In this document: positions 32,930-44,050 of the stretch, piece after piece
How the letters are laid out: each line of letters starts with the position of its first letter
Position numbering within the stretch: position 1 is the stretch's first letter
Made by a program: the position numbers and the translations under genes
Source of the DNA: an uncultured Oscillospiraceae bacterium
GTDB taxonomy: Bacteria > Bacillota > Clostridia > Oscillospirales > Oscillospiraceae
DNA: 61,079 nucleotides
Reading direction: 5' to 3'
NCBI GenBank assembly: GCA_934622035.1
Contig: CAKTVG010000017.1
Span: 1 to 61,079 of the forward strand
The notes under the pieces: model-generated
The model's input: only the letters and a program-made list of their open reading frames with translations
Database searches by the model: none
What the model was told of the DNA's origin: nothing

Positions 32930-32970
32930 CGAAAGCCCGCCCACCGGTAAAACCGGCAGGCGGGCTTTCG
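32930..32970. terminator. Terminator between glnN and uvrB
   Basis: 12-bp stem (32930-32941 with 32959-32970) with an inner CCGG-TAAAA-CCGG hairpin. GC-rich, poor U tail. Confidence 0.65.
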
Positions 32971-32979
32971 GTATCCTGA

Positions 32980-34944
32980 TTACTTTTTCTCGCCGCGAAG
33001 CTCGATGATGCGGTCACGCAGCACGGCGGCGTATTCGTACTCCATCATGCGGGCGGCGGCACGCATCTCCTTTTCCAGCTTGGCGATCTCGCGTTCGCGC
33101 TCGGCCTTGGTCATCTTCACACCGTTCTTTTTGCTTGCTTCGCCCTCGGCCTGTGTGATCTCGATCAGCTCGCGGACATCCTTGACAATGGTCTTGGGCA
33201 CGATGCCGTGCGCCTTGTTGTAGGCGTCCTGAATGCCGCGACGGCGCTCCGTTTCGTCAATGGCGGCGCGCATGGCGGGGGTGATCTTGTCGGCGTACAT
33301 GATAACGCGGCCCTCGGCGTTTCTTGCGGCGCGGCCGATGGTCTGAATGAGGCTGGTCTCGCTGCGCAGGAAGCCCTCCTTGTCCGCGTCGAGAATGGCG
33401 ACGAGGGAGACTTCAGGCAGATCCAGACCCTCTCGCAGGAGGTTGATGCCGACGAGAACGTCAAACTTTGCCATGCGCAGATCGCGCAGGATCTCCATGC
33501 GCTCCAGCGCGGCGACATCGGAGTGCATATAACGCACGCGGATGCCCGCCTGTTGCAAATAGCTCGTCAGATCCTCCGCCATTTTTTTCGTCAGCGTCGT
33601 GACGAGCACGCGCTCCTTGTGCGCAATGACGCGGTTGCACTCGCCGATGAGGTCGTCGATCTGATCCTCTACGGGGCGAACCTCGACGAGCGGGTCCAGA
33701 AGCCCCGTCGGGCGGATGACCTGCTGGACGATCTGCCCGGCGCGGCTGCGCTCGAAATCGGCGGGCGTCGCGGAGACGTAAACGGCCTGATGGATTTTCG
33801 TCTGGAATTCGTCAAAGGTCAGCGGGCGGTTGTCAAAGGCGCTGGGCAGACGGAAGCCATAGTCCACAAGGCTTTCCTTCCGGCTGCGGTCGCCGGCGTA
33901 CATGGCGCGCACCTGCGGCAGCGTGACGTGGCTTTCGTCCACGAACAGCAGAAAATCCTTCGGAAAGTAGTCCAGCAGCGTCATGGGCGGCGTGCCCGGC
34001 GCACGGCCGGAAATCACACGGGAATAGTTCTCAATTCCACTGCAAAAGCCAATTTCCTGCAACATTTCGATGTCGTACATCGTCCGCTGGCGGATGCGCT
34101 GCGCCTCGAGAAGCTTATCGTGCGCCTTGAACCATGCTTCCCGCTCCTCCATTTCGCGCTCAATTTCCATAATGGCGCGGTTGAGCTTTTCGCGCGTGGC
34201 AACATAATGCGAGGCGGGGTAGATGGCGACGTGGCTGACGACACGCTCGGGAAGCCCCGTGACGGCGTTGATCTCGGAAATGCGGTCAATTTCGTCTCCG
34301 AAGAACTCTACACGGATGGCGCGGCCTGCCCAGTAGGCGGGATAAATTTCCACCGTGTCGCCGCGCACACGGAAGTGGTTTCGGGAGAAATCAATGTCGT
34401 TGCGCTCATAGCGGATGTCTACAAGCTTGGACATCAGCTCCTCGCGCGATTTTTCCATGCCGGTGCGCAGAGAGATGACCATATTCTGATAGTCGATCGG
34501 GTCGCCCAGACCATAGATGCAGGACACAGAGGAGACGACGATCACGTCGCGCCGCTCAAACAGCGAGGATGTTGCGCTGTGGCGCAGACGCTCAATCTCG
34601 TCGTTGATGGCGGAATCCTTTTCAATATAGGTGTCCGTGTGGGCAATATAAGCCTCCGGCTGATAGTAATCATAATAGGAAATGAAGTATTCCACCGCGT
34701 TTTCGGGGAAAAACTCCCGGAATTCCGAGCAAAGCTGGGCAGCCAGCGTCTTGTTGTGCGCCAGAACCAGCGTCGGACGGTTCAGCTTTTCAATGACGGA
34801 GGCCATGGTGAAGGTCTTGCCGGAGCCGGTGACGCCCAGCAGAACCTGCTCGGGCATGCCCTCCTGAATCCCCCTTGTCAGGGCACGGATGGCCTCCGGC
34901 TGGTCGCCGGTGGCCTGATAGGGTGCGTGCAGTTTGAAATCCAT
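32980..34944 (-). CDS. uvrB: Excinuclease ABC subunit B
   Basis: 654 residues. Walker A GVTGSGKTFTMA near residue 38, DYYQPEAYI near 97 (the DNA-clamping beta-hairpin), helicase motifs VDESHV and TIGRAARNAEG, and the C-terminal UvrC-binding helix pair. It verifies damage and hands it to UvrC. Starts 10 bases after radC, so uvrA-radC-uvrB is one transcript; uvrC is not in the window. All domains intact. Confidence 0.97.
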   Translation of the reverse strand: MDFKLHAPYQATGDQPEAIRALTRGIQEGMPEQVLLGVTGSGKTFTMASVIEKLNRPTLVLAHNKTLAAQLCSEFREFFPENAVEYFISYYDYYQPEAYIAHTDTYIEKDSAINDEIERLRHSATSSLFERRDVIVVSSVSCIYGLGDPIDYQNMVISLRTGMEKSREELMSKLVDIRYERNDIDFSRNHFRVRGDTVEIYPAYWAGRAIRVEFFGDEIDRISEINAVTGLPERVVSHVAIYPASHYVATREKLNRAIMEIEREMEEREAWFKAHDKLLEAQRIRQRTMYDIEMLQEIGFCSGIENYSRVISGRAPGTPPMTLLDYFPKDFLLFVDESHVTLPQVRAMYAGDRSRKESLVDYGFRLPSAFDNRPLTFDEFQTKIHQAVYVSATPADFERSRAGQIVQQVIRPTGLLDPLVEVRPVEDQIDDLIGECNRVIAHKERVLVTTLTKKMAEDLTSYLQQAGIRVRYMHSDVAALERMEILRDLRMAKFDVLVGINLLREGLDLPEVSLVAILDADKEGFLRSETSLIQTIGRAARNAEGRVIMYADKITPAMRAAIDETERRRGIQDAYNKAHGIVPKTIVKDVRELIEITQAEGEASKKNGVKMTKAEREREIAKLEKEMRAAARMMEYEYAAVLRDRIIELRGEKK

Positions 34945-34953
34945 GAAATCACC

Positions 34954-35613
34954 TCAATAGCTGCGGCGAAGATAGCCGCTGTCGCTCATGGAGACATAGT
35001 CGTCGTCCGCAATGACCAGATGGTCCAACAGAAGAATGTCCATTACGTCCAGTGCGTCGCGCAGACGCAGCGTCAGGTCGATGTCCTCACGGGAGGGCAG
35101 CGCAATGCCGGACGGGTGGTTGTGCGCCAGCACGACGGCGGTTGCGTTTGCACTCAGCGCCTCCTGCACCAGACGGCGCATGGGCACGTTTGCGGAATTG
35201 ACGCTGCCGTGGCCGATCAGGCGGCAGGAGAGCACCTTGCCCGTGGCGTCCAGTGTGAGAAGATAGACCATCTCATCCTTTGCGCCGTAGAAATAGGGCA
35301 GTAGATAGGTGCCGAAGGAAACGCTGTCGACCAGGCGCGTTTCCGGTGCAGCACGGGAGATGAGATAGCGCCTTTGCAGCTCCGGAACCAGACGCAGCAG
35401 CACGATGCACTCGGGCGTCATGCCCTCAATGGCGGCGAGCTCCTGCGCCTCCGATTCCAGCAGCGCAGCCAGATTCGGATAGTGCTCCAGAAGACGCTTA
35501 GCCAGCGCGGCGGCATCCTGCGGCACGACATAGCGCAGCAGAAGCTCCAGAAGCTCCGCGTCCTTCAGAGTGTCGGGGTTGTGCTGCAAAAGATGACGGG
35601 CGAGGCGATCCAT
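34954..35613 (-). CDS. radC: RadC/JAMM-family protein
   Basis: 219 residues. HhH-like N-terminus, then the JAB1/MPN metal domain with VLAHNHPSGIALPSREDIDLT (shown in part: HNHPSG and the downstream aspartate). RadC was named for repair but its biochemical role is not settled. Placed between uvrA and uvrB with gaps of 13 and 10 bases, which here ties it to nucleotide excision repair genes at transcript level. Confidence 0.93.
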   Translation of the reverse strand: MDRLARHLLQHNPDTLKDAELLELLLRYVVPQDAAALAKRLLEHYPNLAALLESEAQELAAIEGMTPECIVLLRLVPELQRRYLISRAAPETRLVDSVSFGTYLLPYFYGAKDEMVYLLTLDATGKVLSCRLIGHGSVNSANVPMRRLVQEALSANATAVVLAHNHPSGIALPSREDIDLTLRLRDALDVMDILLLDHLVIADDDYVSMSDSGYLRRSY

Positions 35614-35625
35614 GGCTGACCCTCC

Positions 35626-38448
<2,823 letters not shown>

Positions 38449-38480
38449 AGCTTGCCTCCGGTAGAGAATTCGTACCTGAT

Positions 38481-38509
38481 ATTATAGCACAAATGTTTGC
38501 CTTTATCAA
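38481..38509 (-). promoter_or_regulatory. Promoter for uvrA-radC-uvrB with possible LexA site
   Basis: Minus strand TTGATA (38504-38509), 17-base spacer, TATAAT (38481-38486) preceded by TGC. Within the spacer, 38486-38499 reads close to CAAACATTTGTGCT on the minus strand, two or three mismatches from the Gram-positive DinR/LexA box CGAAC-N4-GTTCG. The match is weak. Confidence 0.7.
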
Positions 38510-38572
38510 CAGGAATTTACAAAAAAACGTGAGCGCCGTGGAGAAAAACCTCGAAGCCTGCGGCGGTTTCCC

Positions 38573-38601
38573 TTGCCTTTTGCCGGAAAATAGGGTATGA
38601 T
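38573..38601 (+). promoter_or_regulatory. Promoter for the histidine-kinase-like gene
   Basis: TTGCCT (38573-38578), 17-base spacer, TATGAT (38596-38601), leader of about 105 bases. Confidence 0.55.
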
Positions 38602-38711
38602 GGAGAAAAGACGACGAGGATACGGCGCACAGCCGTGCCCGCGCTTCCGGTTGGAATTTCCTTGAAAGAAAGTGCGCACCGGCGAAGATACTATGCAGGA
38701 GGTGGAAGAAC

Positions 38712-39749
38712 ATGGACAGAGAATTGCAGCAGGCGTTGGAGCTGGTGGTTCAGCCGGCGTTTTTTGCGGAGAACGGAAAAATCGTCTGGCGAAACGCGGC
38801 GGCGGCAGCCCTGCTGACCGTCGGAATGGAGATTTCCGCATTGCTGGACAGAGAGCTGCTGACGCTCTGGAATCGCGAGGATGTGCTGCGGTTTCCGGCG
38901 GCGCTGGGCGGCACGGAGTATCTTGTCAGCGTGCGGACAATGCCGCAGGGCGAACTGTTCGTGGCGGAGCGCAGAGCAGTCGGCGAGCTGGCCGACCGCC
39001 TGACGGCGGCCTCTGCGAAGCTCCGGCGGCCGCTGCACAATATGGTTTCCTCGGCACAGACCATGTTTGAGACGCTTTCAGAGGATGCCGGGACAAGGGA
39101 CGCGCGCGCGGAGCTGAACCGGGCGCTGTATCAGCTTCTGCGCCTGTGCGGCCAGCTTTCCGACGGCGGCCGCGCCTTGCAGCATGAGCTGACCGCCTGC
39201 CGCCGCAGCGTGGATGCCGGGGCGTTTTTTGACGCGCTGGCGGAGGAGCTGGAGACGCTCCTGCGCGCTGCGGGGCGCCGCTTCCGATACGACGGCTTGC
39301 AGGGTCCCTGCCGCATCTGGATGGATTCGCCGCTGGTGGAGCGGGCCGTATATAATCTGGCCGCAAATTCACTGGAGCATACGCGGCCCGGCGGAACGAT
39401 CTGCCTTTCGGTGCAGCGCATGCAGCGTGCGCTTGCCGTCCGCGTTACGGATGATGGAGACGGGCTGAAAGAGCTTTATGATTCCCCGGAGGGCTTGCAG
39501 GGCGGCGGTGGGCTCGGCCTGGTGCTGGTGCGGGAAATTGCGCGCCTGCACGGCGGCGCGATGATGCTCAGCGGAAACGGCGCACAGCCGGGTGCAACGG
39601 CCGTTTTTTCTCTCAGCCTACGCCCGGCATCGGCGGGACTGCACAGCCCCATGCCGCAGTATGATTATACCAGCGGCTATCACCACGGCCTCGTGGAGCT
39701 GTCCTGCCTCCTGCCGCCGGAGAGCTATAATCCCGAAGAGGTTTTGTAA
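38712..39749 (+). CDS. Histidine-kinase-like protein without the phospho-acceptor His
   Basis: 345 residues, soluble (no membrane segment). About residues 1-80 look like a PAS-type sensor; 85-150 is a dimerisation helix pair; 195-300 is a HATPase with N box (ERAVYNLAANSLEH), G1 (TDDGDG) and G2 (GGGLGLVLV), all intact. The HisKA X box reads SAKLRRPLHNM where SHELRTPL is usual: the phospho-histidine position is Ala and the next Glu is Lys; a histidine 6 residues on is out of register. It may lack autophosphorylation, act as an ATP-binding regulator or use the alternative His. No response regulator adjoins it. Upstream of yabP, so a sporulation role is possible. Confidence 0.8.
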   Translation: MDRELQQALELVVQPAFFAENGKIVWRNAAAAALLTVGMEISALLDRELLTLWNREDVLRFPAALGGTEYLVSVRTMPQGELFVAERRAVGELADRLTAASAKLRRPLHNMVSSAQTMFETLSEDAGTRDARAELNRALYQLLRLCGQLSDGGRALQHELTACRRSVDAGAFFDALAEELETLLRAAGRRFRYDGLQGPCRIWMDSPLVERAVYNLAANSLEHTRPGGTICLSVQRMQRALAVRVTDDGDGLKELYDSPEGLQGGGGLGLVLVREIARLHGGAMMLSGNGAQPGATAVFSLSLRPASAGLHSPMPQYDYTSGYHHGLVELSCLLPPESYNPEEVL

Positions 39750-39756
39750 TTTTCGG

Positions 39757-39787
39757 AATAAATTTCCCCCATCCCTCGTATATATAA
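39757..39787 (+). promoter_or_regulatory. Possible sporulation-sigma promoter for yabP-yabQ
   Basis: A GGAATA followed after 16 bases by CGTATATAT, loosely like SigE -35/-10 elements; yabP and yabQ belong to the SigE regulon in B. subtilis. Weak evidence. Confidence 0.25.
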
Positions 39788-39828
39788 AGCAAAGCGGAGG
39801 GCAAGCCTCCGGAACGGGGGGAATCAAA

Positions 39829-40107
39829 ATGGCAAACGACTCGATCCGCGCTGAGGGCCCGCACGATCTCCGGCTGGAAAACCGTGCAAAGCTGAGTGTG
39901 ACCGGTGTGCGCGAGGTGGAGAGCTTTGACGAGGAGTCCGTCGTGCTGCACACGGCGAAGGGCGTGCTGGTTATTCGGGGGCAGTCGCTGCATTTGCAGA
40001 CGCTTTCCATCGACGGCGGTCAGGTCGCCGTGGACGGGAAGGTGGACGCGCTTGTATATGAGGAGCCGCAGAAAACCGGCGGCTTTTTCTCGCGGCTGTT
40101 TCGCTGA
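39829..40107 (+). CDS. yabP: Sporulation protein YabP
   Basis: 92 residues. HDLRLENRAKLSVTGVREVESFDEE and VIRGQSLHLQTLSIDGG match YabP of spore formers (given here in part). The protein acts in the mother cell during spore coat/cortex assembly. GGGGGG lies 8 bases before ATG 39829. Abuts yabQ, start next to stop. Its presence shows the organism has a sporulation programme. Confidence 0.9.
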   Translation: MANDSIRAEGPHDLRLENRAKLSVTGVREVESFDEESVVLHTAKGVLVIRGQSLHLQTLSIDGGQVAVDGKVDALVYEEPQKTGGFFSRLFR

Positions 40108-40704
40108 ATGGAGCAGCCGCTTTGGACGCAGGGCAGCCGCTTTCTGCTCGCAATTGCGCTGGGCCTTGCGGGCGGCCTGCATTACGATCTCCTGCGGGGC
40201 CTGCGCCGCAGCCTGCGCGGGCTGACGCCGCTGCTTGATCTCTGGTTCTGCCTGTGCTGGCTTGCAGGAAACCTCCTGTTTGCGCTGTGGGTCGGCGACG
40301 GCCGCTTCCGCGTGGATATGCTTGCGGCGAGCCTGTTGGGCACGGCGGCCTATTTTTTCAGCCTGAGCCGCCTGCTTTTGCCGCTTTTCGAGGGATTCTG
40401 GAGGCTTGTGACATTTCCGATCCGCATGTTGGGTCGGCTGGGAAAGAAATTTTTGATTTTTTTGAAAAAAATTACGAAAAACATCTTTTCATCCGCAAAA
40501 AAATCGGTTACAATAAAAAGACAAAAAATCAGGCGGGTATCCGCCTTGGAGGGAACAAACGATGCGCCTGCGCAAATCGTCACTCATTACAAAGCTTCTG
40601 ATCCTGGCGCTGATGATCTACGCCGCGGCAACGATCATGACGCTTCAGCCGCAGATCAGCGAGCTGAACGCAAAAAAAGACGCGCTTTCGGCCCAGGTCG
40701 CTGA
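40108..40704 (+). CDS. yabQ: Spore cortex biosynthesis protein YabQ
   Basis: 198 residues as read. Multi-pass membrane part (about residues 10-85) with LLAIALGLAGGLHYDLLRGLRR and a basic C-terminus; the YabQ pattern. Needed for cortex synthesis in B. subtilis. The start is the codon after the yabP stop. Odd: its stop lies 142 bases inside divIC, in another frame, so about 47 residues are encoded by the overlap; the basic linker before it may be the real end after a short frameshift. Third gene of the yabP-yabQ-divIC-yabR set. Confidence 0.85.
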   Translation: MEQPLWTQGSRFLLAIALGLAGGLHYDLLRGLRRSLRGLTPLLDLWFCLCWLAGNLLFALWVGDGRFRVDMLAASLLGTAAYFFSLSRLLLPLFEGFWRLVTFPIRMLGRLGKKFLIFLKKITKNIFSSAKKSVTIKRQKIRRVSALEGTNDAPAQIVTHYKASDPGADDLRRGNDHDASAADQRAERKKRRAFGPGR

Positions 40705-40840
40705 TGCGCAGCAGGCCAACCTGGAGCTTCAGGAGGACATTGCCGCCATGGACACCGACGAGGCGGTCATTGAAATTGCCCGCGAGCGCCTGAACCTCGT
40801 GGAAGACGGCGAAATGGTGTTCATTGACAGCGGAAATTAA
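40562..40840 (+). CDS. divIC: Septum formation initiator DivIC/FtsB
   Basis: 92 residues. A short N-terminal tail, one membrane helix (LLILALMIYAAATIM), then a coiled coil (LNAKKDALSAQVADAQQANLELQ) and a distal DTDEAVIEIARERL. The family forms part of the FtsL-DivIB divisome subcomplex. GGAGGG sits 10 bases upstream of the ATG, which supports this start despite lying in the yabQ frame. Followed by yabR as in B. subtilis. Confidence 0.92.
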   Translation: MRLRKSSLITKLLILALMIYAAATIMTLQPQISELNAKKDALSAQVADAQQANLELQEDIAAMDTDEAVIEIARERLNLVEDGEMVFIDSGN

Positions 40841-40909
40841 GAAATTTCGGCGGATTTTTGCCGGGAATTCTTGAGATAACGAAATACACACAAAGGCAAC
40901 GGAGGTTCT

Positions 40910-41314
40910 ATGGAGTTTACTGTCGGCGCAGTTCTGGAAGGAAAGGTCAAATCTATCACAAAATTCGGCGCGTTTGTCTCGCTGCCGGAGAATCGCACGG
41001 GAATGGTGCACATTTCAGAGGTCGCGAATACATATGTCAATGACATTCGCGAGCACCTGACGGAGGGCCAGACGGTCCGCGTGAAGATTCTCAGCATGGA
41101 TGAGTCAGGCAAGATCAGCCTGTCGATCAAGCGTGCGCAGGAGCAGCAGCGGCCGGCAAGGCAGCAGTCTGCCCGCCCGCAGCAGCCGCGTTCCCAGCAG
41201 CCCCGCGCGCCGCTGACCTTCGAGGAAAAGCTGAAGCAGTTTATGTCCGATTCCGACAGCAAAATCTCCGGCTGCAAGCAATATGAACACAGAACCAAAT
41301 CCAGACGGCGCTGA
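40910..41314 (+). CDS. yabR: S1-domain RNA-binding protein YabR
   Basis: 134 residues. An S1 domain (residues 1-72: VLEGKVKSITKFGAFVSL, GMVHISEVA, VRVKILSMDESGKISLSIK), then a Gln/Arg/Pro-rich tail and a short conserved end (FEEKLKQFMSDSDSKISG). Single-domain S1 proteins of this type bind RNA and are general stress proteins in Bacillus. Follows divIC in the yabPQ-divIC-yabR order; ends at a strong terminator. Confidence 0.88.
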   Translation: MEFTVGAVLEGKVKSITKFGAFVSLPENRTGMVHISEVANTYVNDIREHLTEGQTVRVKILSMDESGKISLSIKRAQEQQRPARQQSARPQQPRSQQPRAPLTFEEKLKQFMSDSDSKISGCKQYEHRTKSRRR

Positions 41315-41328
41315 ATCAGAGAATCTTG

Positions 41329-41360
41329 AACGCTCCTTCGGGCTCCGAAGGAGCGTTTTT
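41329..41360 (+). terminator. Terminator after yabR
   Basis: Stem 41329-41341 with 41345-41357 around a GCT loop, then TTTTT. Confidence 0.9.
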
Positions 41361-41372
41361 ATGGAGAAAGCA

Positions 41373-42071
41373 ATGAAACATGTGTTGATTACCGGCGGCA
41401 GCCGCGGCATCGGCGCGGCCACCGTCCGCGCCTTTTCGGCGGCGGGCTACGCCGTCAGCTTCTTTTATGAAAAATGCACCGCGCAGGCGGCGCTTGTTGC
41501 GGAGCAGACGGGTGCGGCGGCAGTCCGCTGCGACGTTGCGGACGCGCAGGCCGTGCAGGAGGCCGTTTCGGCGCTTGCGCCGGTGGACGTTCTGGTCAAT
41601 AATGCCGGAATCGCGCACTACGGCCTGATCTCTCAGATCAGCGAAGCGCAGTGGGACAGGCTCTTCGCCGTGAACGTCAAGGGCGTCTATCACTGTGTCA
41701 ACGCGGTGCTGCCGGCCATGCTGCACAGGCAGGCGGGGAGCATTGTCAATGTGGCCTCCATGTGGGGGCAGGTTGGCGCATCCTGCGAGGCCTGCTATTC
41801 GGCGACGAAGGGTGCGATTCTGGCGCTGACTAAAGCGCTGGCGCAGGAGCTGGGGCCATCCGGTATCCGCGTCAATGCGGTATCGCCCGGCGTTATCCTG
41901 ACGGATATGGTGAAAAACGTCAGCCGCGAGGTGCTCGACGGACTGGCACAGGAGACGCCGCTTGAGAAAAACGGCCGCCCGGAGGATGTGGCGCAGGCCA
42001 TTTTGTACCTGGCGGAGGCGGAATTCGTCACAGGGCAGAATCTCCCCGTCAACGGCGGCTTCGTGCTCTGA
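41373..42071 (+). CDS. SDR-family oxidoreductase (FabG-like)
   Basis: 232 residues. Rossmann GGSRGIGAA, NNAG, and the catalytic tetrad with Ser, Tyr and Lys (ASMWGQVGASCEACYSATKGA, in part YSATKG). NAD(P)-dependent reductase of the 3-oxoacyl-ACP reductase type. ATG 41373 is chosen because GGAG lies 6 bases before it; earlier ATGs fall in or before the terminator. No fab or polyketide genes nearby, so fatty-acid synthesis is only one option. Confidence 0.88.
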   Translation: MKHVLITGGSRGIGAATVRAFSAAGYAVSFFYEKCTAQAALVAEQTGAAAVRCDVADAQAVQEAVSALAPVDVLVNNAGIAHYGLISQISEAQWDRLFAVNVKGVYHCVNAVLPAMLHRQAGSIVNVASMWGQVGASCEACYSATKGAILALTKALAQELGPSGIRVNAVSPGVILTDMVKNVSREVLDGLAQETPLEKNGRPEDVAQAILYLAEAEFVTGQNLPVNGGFVL

Positions 42072-42089
42072 GGAAGCATTTTCCGGCGC

Positions 42090-42118
42090 TTGCCCCGGCT
42101 GTGCATCTATGCTATAAT
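42090..42118 (+). promoter_or_regulatory. Promoter for the dnaD-dnaC operon
   Basis: TTGCCC (42090-42095), 17-base spacer, TATAAT (42113-42118) preceded by TGC. Confidence 0.7.
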
Positions 42119-42142
42119 AGAAAGAGAGAGGATGACGGAAGA

Positions 42143-43042
42143 ATGCAGAGCGTCTCACTGACAAATGAAGAATTACGCAAGCTGCTGGGCAGCGGCTGTT
42201 CCGACGCGGCGCTGCTGTATCTCTACCGCAAGGCGGGCCTGCCCCGCGAAACGGCGCTCGATGCGCTGCATTTTACGGTGCCGCGCATGGTTGCGGCGAC
42301 GGAATGCCTGAAGCAGCTCGGCCTGTGGCAGGAGGCGCAGCAGCGCGCGGTGGCCCCGGCGCCGCCGGCGTATACGGAGGACGACGTCCGCCGCAGGCTG
42401 CATGACGATGAATTCTCCAAGCTCATCGGCGAGACGCAGCGCCGCCTTGGCCGCACGCTTTCCACAGAGGAGCTGAAAATACTGCTCTCTCTGACGGATT
42501 ACCTGCGCATGCCGGTGGAGGTCGTCGGGATTCTCCTGAGCTATTGCATGGAGCGCAATCGCCGCCGCGGCGGACGTGCGCCGTCGATGCGGATAATAGA
42601 AAAGGAAGCCTACCGCTGGGCGGACGAGGGCATTGACACGCTGGAGACGGCGTCCTATTATGTGCAGACGCAGCTTCAGGTACATACGCGGATCCAGCAG
42701 CTGCGGCTGATGCTGCAAATCGACCAGCGCCGCCTGACGCAGGCGGAGGAGCAGTATCTGGCCGCGTGGATCGGCATGGGCTTTTCCAACGAGGTCATCA
42801 TGCTGGCCTTTGAGCGCACCTGCCTGAAAACAGGCGGCCTGAAATGGAATTATATGAATTCCATTCTGAAATCCTGGCATGAAAAAAATCTTCACACGCC
42901 GCAGGAAATTGCGCAGGGTGATACCGCACCCGCCTATCCGCAGCGGCGGGAGAACGCCGCCTATCAACATCACACCGATGCACTGTCGGCACTGGAACGT
43001 CAGGCGGTGCAAAGAGCGCTGGCAGAGGGACAGGAGGACTGA
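42143..43042 (+). CDS. DnaD-domain replication protein
   Basis: 299 residues. Winged-helix-like N-terminus (about 1-90) and C-terminal DnaD domains with TLSTEELKILLSLTDYLRMP and LEYLAAWIGMGFSNEVI, plus GGLKWNYMNSILKSWHEK, the YxxxIxxxW-type signature. Acts at primosome loading at oriC. Start behind GAGAGAGG at 42143. Followed two bases later by a DnaC-like loader. Confidence 0.9.
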   Translation: MQSVSLTNEELRKLLGSGCSDAALLYLYRKAGLPRETALDALHFTVPRMVAATECLKQLGLWQEAQQRAVAPAPPAYTEDDVRRRLHDDEFSKLIGETQRRLGRTLSTEELKILLSLTDYLRMPVEVVGILLSYCMERNRRRGGRAPSMRIIEKEAYRWADEGIDTLETASYYVQTQLQVHTRIQQLRLMLQIDQRRLTQAEEQYLAAWIGMGFSNEVIMLAFERTCLKTGGLKWNYMNSILKSWHEKNLHTPQEIAQGDTAPAYPQRRENAAYQHHTDALSALERQAVQRALAEGQED

Positions 43043-43044
43043 GC

Positions 43045-44010
43045 ATGGCATATAGCGAGCAGGTCCTGCGCCGTGCGCGCGAGCGCCTGGAGCAGGCAAA
43101 CCGGGAACGTGCAAAGGAAAACGAGGCGCACCGCCGCGAGGCATACGCGCGTTATCCGCGGCTGGAGCAGATCGACCGCGAGCTGCAGAAGACCATGGCG
43201 CAGCTCGTCGCTGTGACGCTCCGTCACGGGGAAGATCCGGCGGAGGCAGTGGCGCAGCTGCGAGACAGAAATCTTGCCCTGCAGCGGGAGCGTGAGTGGA
43301 TTCTGGAAGCCGGAGATTTTGAAGAGGGCTTTCTCGACGATGCACCCGTCTGCGCCAAGTGCGGCGGTACGGGCTACGAGGGCAACCAGATGTGCTCCTG
43401 CCTGCGCGAGCTTTGCCGCCAGGAGCAAAAAAAGGAGCTGACGAGCTTGCTCGGCAGCGGCCGCGAAAGCTTTGAAACCTTCCGGCTGGATCTCTATTCC
43501 GATCTGTATGACGAGAAGCTCGGTACCAGCCCGCGAAAGCTGATGCAGTCGAATTTCAATATCTGCCGCCGCTACGCGCAGAATTTCACGCCGCAGTCCG
43601 GGAGTCTGCTGTTCACCGGCGCGACGGGATTGGGAAAGACCTTCCTTTCGGCGTGCGTTGCGCGGCAGGTGGCCGACCGCGGCTACAGCGTGGTTTACGA
43701 CACGGCTATTCGGCTTTTCGCCGATTTTGAGGCGGAAAAGTTCGGAAACGGCGAAAATCTGAGCCACAAATATCTTGCCTGCGACCTGCTGATCATAGAC
43801 GACCTCGGCACGGAGATGACGACGCAGTTCACCGTTTCTGCGCTTTACAGCGTCATCAATACCCGCATGATGGAAAATCGCGCGACCATTGTTTCAACGA
43901 ACCTCGCGCCGGAGGCCATCGAGGGCCGCTATTCCCCGCAGATTGCTTCGCGCCTTTTGGGCACGTTCCGGCTCATTAAGTTCGCCGGAAGCGACATCCG
44001 GAGAATGTAA
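43045..44010 (+). CDS. DnaC/DnaI-like helicase-loader ATPase
   Basis: 321 residues. An N-terminal coiled region, zinc-binding cysteines (CAKCGGTGYEGNQMCSC), then the AAA+ core: FTGATGLGKTFLSACVA (Walker A), LLIIDDLGTEM (Walker B), NTRMMENRATIVSTN and a C-terminal arginine-rich end. Loads DnaB helicase. Two bases after dnaD, so one transcript. The pair is a Firmicute replication-initiation unit. Confidence 0.92.
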   Translation: MAYSEQVLRRARERLEQANRERAKENEAHRREAYARYPRLEQIDRELQKTMAQLVAVTLRHGEDPAEAVAQLRDRNLALQREREWILEAGDFEEGFLDDAPVCAKCGGTGYEGNQMCSCLRELCRQEQKKELTSLLGSGRESFETFRLDLYSDLYDEKLGTSPRKLMQSNFNICRRYAQNFTPQSGSLLFTGATGLGKTFLSACVARQVADRGYSVVYDTAIRLFADFEAEKFGNGENLSHKYLACDLLIIDDLGTEMTTQFTVSALYSVINTRMMENRATIVSTNLAPEAIEGRYSPQIASRLLGTFRLIKFAGSDIRRM

Positions 44011-44019
44011 CAATAATTG

Positions 44020-44050
44020 AAGCGCCGCGTTCAATCACGCGGCGCTTATT
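44020..44050 (+). terminator. Terminator overlapping the convergent gene's stop
   Basis: Stem 44020-44029 with 44038-44047 (AAGCGCCGCG type). The right arm overlaps the stop codon of the minus-strand sulfatase, so both genes share it. Confidence 0.75.

Noticed and set aside
30738..33017. 759-codon minus-strand frame
   Set aside because: Antisense to glutamine synthetase, which has full family motifs.
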